From: Acanthamoeba castellanii str. Neff
Lineage: Eukaryota > Discosea > Longamoebia > Acanthamoebidae
DNA length: 64,000 bases
Assembly (NCBI RefSeq): GCF_000313135.1
Contig: NW_004457313.1
Span: forward strand, 901,198 to 965,197
Direction of reading: 5' to 3'
Under the pieces are notes generated by a model. It was given only the letters and a program-made list of their open reading frames with translations, was not told the origin of the DNA and searched no databases. Made by a program: the position numbers and the translations under genes. Positions 1 to 8,924 of the stretch are shown here, in pieces. Numbering within the stretch: position 1 is the first letter of the stretch; the number at the start of each line of letters is the position of its first letter.

Positions 1-351
1 CCAACGACACGACACGACACACACGCGCAGGTTCGGCGGAAGTAGCTTCCTGATTGGGGTGGGTACGAAGCAGTGTTTGGGTGCGCCCGAATGGTGTCTG
101 GGTACGTACCAACGCGATTTGTGTGCTTAGCTCCATAAAAAGTTTACACAAATGGGCGGCGCGTATAAAAATTCACCAGAACGCGCCGATGGGTCATTCT
201 TCCACTGTTCCCGCACGGTCTATGCGCGAGTGTACGCCTCTCTTGGAGGGTCCAAGCTTGATTTATCTATTTAATTACACTTTATTTATCTATCTATTCA
301 TTTATTTTATGTATTTTTGTATTTTTCACGCCGCACTCACCATCGTGGAGC
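1..351. other. Unassigned stretch with an ACGACACGAC-type simple repeat at the left edge
   Basis: The first 30 bases are a GACAC/CCAACGACAC-rich simple repeat like those in introns and spacers further along (about 2165-2270 and 32579-32645). The middle is AT-rich, with TTATTTATCTATCTATTC near 270-310. I see no convincing exon here. It probably holds an intron or the upstream part of the SPRY gene that follows, but no splice junction can be fixed from the sequence. Confidence 0.4.
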
Positions 352-824
352 AGAGATGGAGCTGAGACCACGTTGGAGGCGGGCAGAGGCTACGGCAGCG
401 GGGACACCATCGGCGTTTACGTCGACCTCCGGCAAGGTTGCGACGTGTGCCACTTGCCTTAGCTGCAGAGGCAAAACTATGTGCACATCGCCGCGCGCGT
501 GCTGACATCCGCGTACTTCCTCCACCCAGGTGCGGGCTTGATCACGTGGCTCGTCAATGGCGTTCAAGTGGTGGGTATGCTCGGCCTGGGCTCCCTGGCG
601 GTACTCACTCGCCCCACCAACTTTTTTGGTTGATACGCCGCGGACCAGTGACACTTGTCTGTCCTAACATTTCGCAGGTCGCAGAGCTGTTGCCGGTGGT
701 GTCGTGGGGCGGAACGCGGTACTGTATCAACCTGGGCGTAGTACCAGCACTGCCCGCGGTCGACAGCCCCGCATACGCACTGCAGCTGCCCCGAGAAGAT
801 AAGACTGAGATGAATCAGGAGTAG
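352..824 (+). CDS. SPRY (B30.2-like) domain protein, C-terminal part
   Basis: Three exons can be joined: about 352-436, 530-600 and 678-824. The first junction turns two separate frames into the continuous run VDLRQG-AGLITWLVNGVQ. This matches the SPRY core, which has a GD-IGV-DL turn followed by ITF-NGV. The third exon supplies LLPVVSWGGTRYCINLG, the usual SPRY ending. The second intron (601-677) has a good CTAAC branch point and TTTCGCAG acceptor; the first (437-529) begins GTTGCG, a weaker donor. After the SPRY part comes a tail of about 30 residues ending in QE. The 5' end is not resolved and may lie outside the window. SPRY domains bind protein partners, and nothing here indicates which. 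The gene is convergent with the transporter that follows. It could also be a gene remnant. Confidence 0.5.
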
Positions 825-860
825 ACCAACATTGTTCTTTCATTGCCAGGTTTGAGGGTG

Positions 861-3518
861 TTAGTTGGGCTGCTCCATGCGGCGTAGTTTGTGGGGTAGA
901 CTCCGCTGACTCTCGTGGTAGATCGCCACCTCGGCTTCCCATCGCCGATAGCGCTCCCGCATCAGCACCACCTGCGCCACCCCCTACCATCAGCCAACGA
1001 AGAGCGCCCCCACGCAGCCAGTGCTTCTATTTGATCGGCGCAACGTACGAGAACGCCGCAGAAGAGGAGGGTCGAGGTGACGATGAGGTTGAACCAGGTG
1101 GTCTTGATGAGGGGCGACACAAAGAGGAACACGAGGGTGGCCATATTCATCAGCAGCGAAAGCAGCCCGCCTGGCAGCCACACACGTTGTTCACGTGTCA
1201 GACCATACCTTTATTTTCGTGTGCGTGTGTGGTGATGCGTGTGCGTGCCTGTCTCGTATTGTGTGCGTGTGCGTGTGTGTGTGCGGGTGCGTGTGTGCGT
1301 GTGCGTGTGCGTGTGTGTGCGTGTGTGCGTGTGTGATGGACGAGAGAAGTACCTGACGTGGCCTCCGGGATGGGGTACAGCAGCTCAGCCGACAGCTCGA
1401 AGAGGGCCGGCCCGATGCCGCCCTGAAGGTCGAGTGATAAGAGACGACACTATAGTGGGGCGATGCGCGAAGTGTGGGGTGGAATGGTACGTACCTGGAA
1501 GAGGCCAGCGATGCCCAGCGCGGTCATGAGCGTCCAGAAGGTGCTCGGTATGAGCGCGCCGCCAAAGGGTGTGGGGAGGCTGAGGGTGAACCACGCGAAG
1601 CCCGACGTGGAGAGGCCGAACAGCAGCAGAAGCAGCAGCTTGCTCCGCCTCTGCAATCACCGTTTATAGAGCGCACACCAATACGACAGAACAATCGCAA
1701 TCGATGATAATTATACTGATGAACACCAGTGTAATGTTCGCCACGTCGCACCTTAAAGAAAATGTCGGTGACGGGACCGAAGAGCACGCCTCCGGCAATG
1801 CCCGCTATGCTGTTGCCGAAGCCGAGCCAGCCGGACTCAGACTCGGTGTAGTCCAGGTCCTCGAGCGCCTGAGGCAGCACGCCCTGCCACCCTGTGGGCG
1901 GGCGCAGCGGTGAAGTGTGAGCGAGAGCGGCCAACTGGGTCGGTCAGAGGGGAGGAGGCGAGGGGTGCGGTACCGCTGGTGACGCCGGCCTGTACGCCGC
2001 AGGCGGTGATGCAGAGGAGGAAGGAAACGTTGAGAAGCGCGCCGCGCACGCCCTTGAAAAAACTCTCCTCGTAGCGCCCCTCCCTGTGGGCCAACGCCAC
2101 TGCGCTCGGCGGGTGCTTGGGCCGCTCCCTGGCGATCAATCGACCCGACATCAGCCAAAGGAGACACGACACTACACTCGACACGCCACGACACGACCAA
2201 CGACACGACACCACACTCGACACAACACTCCACACGACACGACACGACACGACCAACGACACACAGAGACACGCGTGGCCGAATCGAACCGGTAGTAGAT
2301 GAGGCCGCCGAGAATTGGAAGCGAGGCCAGCCCGATCTGCACGTAGAGGAGGGTGGGCATCTGGTCCACTGTCGGCGCGAGCCCGGGACCCTGCTCCACG
2401 AAAGTGTGTAAGAATGAAAGAACGAAAAAAAAGACGAACGAAAGAAAGAACGAAAAGGAGAAAGGGCGGGGGCGCGCACGAGAATGTAGCCCACGGCGGT
2501 GCCCAGCGCATTAGAAGTGTATGCGAGAGCTGTGGCGGTGGCTCGCTGATGGTCCGGGAACCACACTGCTGAGAGCTTGCTGCACACACACACCACCCAC
2601 ATCGCCGTCGTCAGCCAACACTTCAGACAAAATGGTCGCAAGTGTGAACGTGTAAACCCAACACAGTACCTGCACACCGCGAACACGATAGGTCCAGCGG
2701 CGGCGTTCAATATCTGCCCTGCACGGTGCGGAGGTGTGGTCAGTGTGAGATCTCCGCCCCAACTGAAATGGGACTGCTGACAGACAGGCAGTGCACCGAC
2801 GTGTAGGGTCCACTGCATGTAGAAGTTGCCGCGCAGGTGGGCCGGCGCCCAGCACGGGATCGTACGGATCACCGTCGCCAGGAATATAAGTGCATTGCCC
2901 TGCCAAGGCCATGATTCCTCGTAAGGCCACCGCACGCACGCACGCACACAGCACACAGCACACACACAGGCACACGCACACGCACACGCACACGCACACG
3001 CACACAGCCACACACACACACACACACACGGACCTGCCAGAAGGCGATGAGGAGGCCGTTGCGCCGCGTTTGGAGCCACGACACGTAGGGCAGCACCGGG
3101 ATGTAGATGATGGTGCCCCAGTTGAGGAGCAGGTCGATGGTGGCATCGTCCACGCCTGGCGAGCCACGACACGGCGCATCGTCAGTGCCACATCAGCATC
3201 GCGTGCGAACTGGTGTGTGAGTGTACCGGGGTAGTAGCCCTTGGCGACCTTGGGCACGGAGGAGAAGGTGAACCATACGAGGCACTGCACGAACGACGCG
3301 AAGCAGAAGACGAAGAGCACCCACCACCGCAGCCACGTCACTTTGTACACCTCTTCGTCCACCACTCGGGGCTCCTCTTTTCCCTCTGTCACATCTCTCC
3401 TACTCCCTTTTTCATCAAGTGATTCATCACTTTCATCATCTTCAGTGGGATGGAGGAGATCTTTTTCCTCATCATCATTTATCGCCCTGGCGTGGCTTCG
3501 AAGGCTAATCACTTCCAT
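861..3518 (-). CDS. MFS transporter, SLC49A4/DIRC2-like, copy 1
   Basis: Twelve exons: 3227-3518, 3034-3155, 2797-2899, 2670-2718, 2480-2579, 2290-2390, 1974-2128, 1752-1891, 1495-1650, 1353-1422, 1019-1170 and 861-971. They give about 516 residues. An acidic cytosolic tail of about 58 residues precedes the first membrane span (WWVLFVFCFASFVQCLVWFT). The rest alternates hydrophobic spans with short loops, among them SWLQTRRNG and WFPDHQRATATALAYTSNALG, the latter a typical MFS motif in the middle of the protein. The layout resembles the SLC49/FLVCR family, and DIRC2 (a lysosomal/endosomal carrier) is the closest I recognise. The substrate cannot be read from sequence. Start chosen at ATG 3518. 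The last intron (972-1018) seems to begin GC rather than GT, at the site where the paralog has a 32-nt GT-AG intron. Copy 2 lies 116 bp upstream in the same orientation. Confidence 0.75.
1203..1336. repeat. GTGTGC/GTGCGT microsatellite inside a transporter intron
   Basis: A run of GT and GC dinucleotides fills most of the intron between transporter copy 1 exons 1353-1422 and 1019-1170. Copies of the same kind of sequence sit in other introns of this window (about 2933-3030, 12017-12080, 12330-12408, 17450-17485, 17630-17720, 20480-20535, 29085-29155, 31010-31080 and 34490-34545). Confidence 0.8.
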
Positions 3519-3634
3519 TTGCACTGCCACCCACAAGAGAGTTTTTTTTCTTATTTTATCGTTAAAAAAGAGATCAAAAAAAGTTGTGGACATATTAATG
3601 CTGATCCATTCCAGCAAATACAAAAAAAAAAATT

Positions 3635-6313
3635 TCATTCCTGGACGTTGAGGCCGAGGGGAGGTGGAGGGTGGGAGAGCTGTGGCTTCTCGTGATAGAT
3701 CGCCATTTCGGCCTCCCATCGCTTGTATCGCTCGTTCACGAACACCACCTGACACGTGCGTATGGTGAGACCACATTTACCAGTGTTTGTAGGCCTTGCT
3801 GCTGTACCATGATGAAGCAGCCGACCATGGTGAGCATTTGGATGGTGTTGATCCACGTCGTGGTGATCAACGGCGACACGAAGAGGAAGATGAGGGTGGC
3901 GATGTTGATCAGCAGCACCATCAGGNNNNNNNNNNNNNNNNNNNNNNNNNNNNNNNNNNNNNNNNNNNNNNNNNNNNNNNNNNNNNNNNNNNNNNNNNNN
4001 NNNNNNNNNNNNNNNNNNNNNNNNNNNNNNNNNNNNNNNNNNNNNNNNNNNNNNNNNNNNNNNNNNNNNNNNNNNNNNNNNNNNNNNNNNNNNNNNNNNN
4101 NNNNNNNNNNNNNNNNNNNNNNNNNNNNNNNNNNNNNNNNNNNNNNNNNNNNNNNNNNNNNNNNNNNNNNNNNNNNNNNNNNNNNNNNNNNNNNNNNNNN
4201 NNNNNNNNNNNNNNNNNNNNNNNNNNNNNNNNNNNNNNGGGAGGGTACCGAAGAAAGGAGTGGGGAGGCTGAGGGTGAGCCACGTGAAGGCGATCGCACC
4301 GGCTCCGAACAGGAGGAGGAGCAGCAGCTTGCACTTTTGCTGCACGCGATTGGTGACACATTTTTGAAAATCGTAGGACAGAAGCGCGATACGTCGACAC
4401 TCGCATATTTGTCTCAATATATACCTGGAAGTATCGATCCATGATAGGGCCGATAACCACGCCGCCCACAATGCCAGCAATGCTGCCACCTGCAAACACC
4501 CCCGTGTGTTGCCCCAAAGTGCCAGTGAGCTCGTGTTGTTGAAGACACACGACACACACGACACACACGACACACACGACACACACGACACACACGACAC
4601 ACACGACACACACGACACACACGACACACACGACACACACGACACACACGACACACACGACACACACGACACACACGACACACACGACACAACCGAAGAG
4701 GCCGGTTACGTACCGAAGCCAAGCCAACCGGCCTGAGACTCGGTGTAGTGGAGGTCTTCCAGCGCCTGCGGGAGAACGCCCTGCCAGCCTGGTGTGCAAA
4801 TATCAGAGAGTGGGCGTCGGTCAGGCGGGCCGCAGCTGCGGGCGAATTGAATTGGAAGAGGAGAAACCGTTGGTGACGCCGGCTTGGATACCGCCGGCGA
4901 GGATGACCAGCATGAAGGAGACGTTGACGAGCGAGTCCTTCATCCCCTTGAAGAAGCTCGACTCGTAGCGCCCTTCGATGTGGGCCAACGCCACCGCGCT
5001 CGGTGGGTGCTTGGGCCGCTCCCTGGGAGGTGCGTGACAGGCGAGGGCGCGCCCCTCAACCTGGTGAGTCCGCCCTGAAACAGCCAAAAGAAGAGCGCGG
5101 CAGAGGCGGAGCAGCGTGTGTGGTACCGGTAGTAGATGATGCCGCCGATGATGGGCAACGCGGCCATGCCGATCTGCACGTAGAGCAGCGTAGGCAGCTT
5201 ATCGGGAGTCGGAGCGATACCTGGCCCCTGTAGCAGCAAAATGGCAGCCCAGTTGTTCAATAAGACACACACATAGAGAGAGAGAGAGAGAGAGGAAAGC
5301 TGCGTACGATGAGAAAGCCGATGGAGGTGCCCAATGCGTTGGCTGTGTAGGCGATGGCTGTGGCTGTGGCCCTTTGGTTGTCCGGAAACCAGACCGCAGA
5401 GAGCTTACTGTCGGACACGACGTCCACCCAACGCCACGAAAAGTGTCAGCACCAACAGCAGCCTATCTCCGTCGTCGACCTGCCGCTTTGGCTGTGAGAT
5501 TGAGTGGAGGTTGCAGCGGAGAGTATAAGTACCTGCACAGGGCCATCACGATGGGGCCAGCGGCCGCGTTGAGGATCTGGCCTGCACAGAACACCAAGTG
5601 CGGCGGCCGGTACGCGCTGCGGCGTGAGCGTCGATCAACGTTGAGTGGGGCATCGGGAGGTGATGGGTGGTGTACCGACGTGCAAGGTCCACTGCATGTA
5701 GAAGTTGCCGCGCAAATGGGCCGGCGCCCAGCACGGGATCGTGCGGATTACCGTCGCCAGGAAGACCAGCGCATTGCCCTGTGGAGGTGATTTCTCGTCA
5801 GGCCACGTACCGCACACGCACCACCGCACACGCACGGGAAAACGGACCTGCCAGAAGGCGATGAGGAGGCCGTTGCGCCGCGTTTGGAGCCACGACACGT
5901 AGGGCAGCACCGGGATGAAGACGATGGCACCCCAGTTCAACAACAGATCGATCGTGCCCTCGTCCACGCCTGGTTGGTTGGTTGGTTGGTTGATGTTAGC
6001 GGGCCACCTCGTGTGGCACGAACGCAGACTATGTGTGTTGTGTGCCGTGTGGCATGCGTGCGGTACCTGGATAGTACTCTTTGGCGACCTTGGGCACGGA
6101 GGAGAAGGTGAACCACACGAGCGACTGCAGAAACGACGCGAACGAGAACACGAAGAGCACCCACCACCGCCAGGCCGTGACCTGATACTCCACTTCCTCT
6201 TCACCCTCGCCCGAACCCACCGGCGCGTAGGGGTGGCTGCCGGCCAACGCCCGCTCGGTGTAATCGCTGGTCCACCCAACATCTTCATTCTTTTTGTCTG
6301 CCCTTCTCTCCAT
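3635..6313 (-). CDS. MFS transporter, SLC49A4/DIRC2-like, copy 2 (interrupted by assembly gap)
   Basis: Exons: 6067-6313, 5848-5969, 5676-5778, 5533-5581, 5308-5407, 5127-5227, 4868-5022, 4714-4788, 4425-4489, 4339 down to the gap at 4239, the gap itself, then 3925-3781 and 3748-3635. Each intact exon up to 4868 has the same phase as in copy 1, and all but the first two match its lengths closely, so the pair is a tandem duplication. One exon of copy 1 (1752-1891) is split here by an intron at 4490-4713 that carries a 9-bp minisatellite. The last intron (3749-3780) is only 32 nt; splicing it gives a tail with ERYKRWEAEMAIYHE, and copy 1 has ERYRRWEAEVAIYHE. Start is ATG 6313. One exon and parts of two others are lost in the gap. 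Role as for copy 1: a polytopic carrier, probably of an internal membrane, substrate unknown. Confidence 0.72.
3926..4238. other. Assembly gap (313 N)
   Basis: A run of N inside transporter copy 2. By comparison with copy 1 it should contain the end of the exon that starts at 4339, the small exon encoding a GPALFELSAE-type loop, and the start of the exon that resumes at 3925. Confidence 0.99.
4544..4690. repeat. 9-bp minisatellite (ACACACGAC), about 16 copies, in an intron
   Basis: The 9-base unit ACACACGAC is repeated head to tail about 16 times with almost no variation, within the extra intron of transporter copy 2. On the sense strand of that gene it reads GTGTGTCGT. The same unit, in the same orientation relative to transcription, fills an intron of the F-box/LRR gene at 59355-59465. 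Confidence 0.95.
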
Positions 6314-6537
6314 CGCGATTTATCGCTCTACGCGACGAATTTAATCGCGAAACAAGGCAAGCCCAATCGAATGAATGAATGAATGGTTAACTGCCCACTT
6401 GTAAAGACGCGCTTGTGTTGCCCTTCTTGTGAAAAATAAACTAATGGGCAGAAAACGGAAACGAAAAGCAAAATAATGATGACTAAAACAAAATAAATCG
6501 ATTGCATGGGAGAGATGAGAGGAGTTGTATTTGGGGG

Positions 6538-7023
6538 TTAGAGCTGAGAAGGACGGGCGCGGAGGACGGCGATACGGCGCGGGAGGGCGAGGGAGAGAGG
6601 CACGACGCAGAGGAGGCGACGATCGGGCACCGGGTAATGCGAGGTGGTGTAGGACACAACGCCGGGCGTGGTCGCGTAGAGGGTGTGGTCGCGACCGCGT
6701 TCGACGCCGGGACCCGGATGAATGCGAGTGCCGCGCTGGCGAAGCAGGATTTCGCCCGCCTTGACCTCCTCACCATCGCCGCGCTTGGGTCCAAGGTACT
6801 TGGGCCGAGAGGTACGTCCGTTCTTGGAGGAACCGCCAGTCTTCTTCGTCGCGCCTCGTCGCCACACGTCTCCCCAAGTCGATGGTCCGACCATGCGCGT
6901 AGCGGCAGTGCTCGAAGATGAGCCGCCCACTGCGATGCCCCACGTCCTCGCCATCATACCATTTCCCATGCTGCTGACATTGCTGGTCCGCAAGCCCACC
7001 GCCCCACTGCTCATGCGTTGCAT
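6538..7023 (-). CDS. MRPL27: Mitochondrial large-subunit ribosomal protein bL27m
   Basis: A single-exon frame of 161 residues with a clear bL27 core at about residues 55-125. Recognisable blocks are [38 protein letters not shown] and [17 protein letters not shown]. In bacteria the N-terminal end of bL27 reaches towards the peptidyl-transferase centre. Here a preceding tail of about 50 residues, rich in Ser/Thr/Gly with few acidic residues, looks like a mitochondrial import sequence. The roughly 35 residues after the core are Arg/Pro/Leu-rich and not conserved. ATG at 7023 is followed by a second in-frame ATG three codons later. It is transcribed divergently from the PDH E1 beta gene across 179 bp. 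Confidence 0.9.
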   Translation of the reverse strand: MQRMSSGAVGLRTSNVSSMGNGMMARTWGIAVGGSSSSTAATRMVGPSTWGDVWRRGATKKTGGSSKNGRTSRPKYLGPKRGDGEEVKAGEILLRQRGTRIHPGPGVERGRDHTLYATTPGVVSYTTSHYPVPDRRLLCVVPLSLALPRRIAVLRARPSQL

Positions 7024-7202
7024 CTTCTTAATTCCTTCAATCGATTAAACAATGTTTTTCTTTACTTTTTTCCTAATCATTTTCATTTGACTTCCGGAAC
7101 CTTGTGGCGCCGACGGAGAGTGACGACCCACCGGCGCGGAAGCGAAGTTGTCGGCAGCGCAAAGGGATTGCGGAAGTGTAGCGAAGGAAGAATCACAAGA
7201 AG
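7024..7202. promoter_or_regulatory. Bidirectional promoter between two nuclear genes for mitochondrial proteins
   Basis: The start codons of bL27m (minus) and PDH E1 beta (plus) are 179 bp apart, so this stretch must hold both promoters and both 5' leaders. A T-rich patch (about 7045-7090) lies on the bL27m side. I see no TATAAA element placed convincingly for either gene. The promoter role is inferred from geometry only. Confidence 0.5.
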
Positions 7203-8765
7203 ATGCGTCGTGCTCTGTCATCGGTTTCCCGAGTGGCCTCGACCTCGTCGGCGCCCCTCCTCGGCTCTGCGGCTCTCAGGTCGCGAGCCGTCGCTGCCTT
7301 GGCCACTGCCGTCGAGCCCAAGAAGGTAACCGCCCCATGCATTACTTCATCAATTATTGACGATGTTCGGCGACTGCACTACTCTTGCTACTGCAGATGG
7401 AAAATTGAACCAATTTCACTTTGCGCACAGATTTCCGTCAGGGAGGCCCTGCGTGAGGCTATCGATGAGGAGATGGAGCGGGATTCCCGCGTGGTGATGC
7501 TCGGCGAGGAAGTCGCTCAGTACCAGGGTGCCTACAAGGCACGGCTTACCTTTTTTTCTCTTCATCTCCTTCCTTCCACGATTCCTGGAATCGCTGCTCA
7601 TGGGGCAGGCAAATCAATTAATCCAACCACTAACATGGATTTGAAATGAAATGCAGGTGTCGAAGGGTTTGATGGAGAAGTTCGGTAGGGAGCGAGTGGT
7701 CGATACGCCCATCACCGAGGCCGGTTTCGCTGGCATCGGCGTTGGCGCGGCCATGTCGGGTCTGGTGCCCATCGTTGAGTTCATGACCATGAACTTCTCC
7801 TTGCAAGCCATCGATCACATCGTCAACTCGGCGGCCAAGCTGCGCTACATGTCTGGCGGTATGTACAACGTGCCCATCGTCTTCCGTGGCCCCAACGGTC
7901 CCCCCCGCGCCGTCGGTGCCCAGCACTCGCAGTGCTTCGGCGCCTGGTACTCGTCCGTGCCCGGCCTCAAGGTCGTCGCCCCCTGGAACTGTAACGACGC
8001 CAAGGGTCTCCTCAAGGTGCTCCACCTCTGCTCCGCCTATGTGGTGCTCGTGCATCGTCGCTCACCACACACACACACACACGACACGCACACATACAAC
8101 TTTTCGATCGATACAGGCCGCCATCCGTGACCCCAACCCCGTTGTGTTCCTCGAGAGCGAGATTGGCTACAATGAGACCTACGAGCTGAGCCCCGAGGCG
8201 CAGAGCAAGGACTACGTGCTCGACATCGGCAAGGCCCACATCGAGAAGGAGGGCAGCGACATCACCGTGCTCACCTTCTCCCGCATGGTCGGCGTCGCCC
8301 TCGAGGCCGCCCAGAAGGCCGCCGAGAAAGGCATCAGCGTGGAGGTGGTGAACCTCCGGAGCTTGCGCCCGCTCGACCTCGACACCATCGTCAACTCCAT
8401 CAAGAAGACCAACCGCTTCGTCACCGTCGAGGAGGGCTGGCCTCAGTGCGGCATTGGCTCCGAGATCATCGCCCTTGCCAACGAACGTACGTAATCCACC
8501 CACGCGCGTGCCACAACAGAACACAACGCGCGCAACGCAACGCACAACACACAACGTACACAATGCTGGGCTGATGAACTGATCGTCATGCGTGGCAACA
8601 ACCACAGACTGCTTCGATTTCCTGGACGCGCCCCCGGAGAGGATCACCGGCGCCGACGTGCCCATGCCCTACACCTGGCCGCTCGAGGACGAGGCCATGG
8701 TGCAGACCCAGAACATCGTGAACGCCATCGAGCGCGTGTGCTACAGAAACACCACCAACCAGTAA
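7203..8765 (+). CDS. PDHB: Pyruvate dehydrogenase E1 component subunit beta, mitochondrial
   Basis: Five exons (7203-7325, 7431-7538, 7657-8016, 8117-8486, 8608-8765) give about 372 residues, close to the usual length of the mature subunit plus a presequence. The first exon is an Arg/Ser/Ala-rich mitochondrial targeting peptide ([13 protein letters not shown]). The body has the family's diagnostic runs: [61 protein letters not shown] and [14 protein letters not shown]. The subunit pairs with E1 alpha to form the thiamine-diphosphate site that decarboxylates pyruvate in the matrix. Intron 2 (7539-7656) starts GCACGG instead of GT, yet joining at that point restores the conserved GAYK-VSKG junction exactly. 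Confidence 0.95.
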
Positions 8766-8924
8766 ATTACACACTCTTGGCTCGCCTCTTCACCCAAACT
8801 AGACGCCTCCCGTGTTGTAGAAACATTCTCAGAAAAATTTGAATTGGCAACTGTCGTCGATAGTTTGTTCGATTTGGTTTGATTGATTCGTCTGGGATTG
8901 AGTATTATAAATCCAATTCAGTTG

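Noticed and set aside
1805..3172. A 455-codon open frame on the minus strand through the first transporter gene
   Set aside because: It crosses eight introns of a well-supported spliced gene and its middle translates GT microsatellite into Cys/Val/Ala runs. The spliced exons explain the conserved parts.
4544..4690. CRISPR-like array of direct repeats
   Set aside because: The repeats are 9 bp, contiguous and without spacers; this is a minisatellite inside an intron of a eukaryotic gene.
8883..8924. Upstream extension of the acidic protein to a TTG codon
   Set aside because: A nuclear gene would start at ATG; the first in-frame ATG is at 8925.
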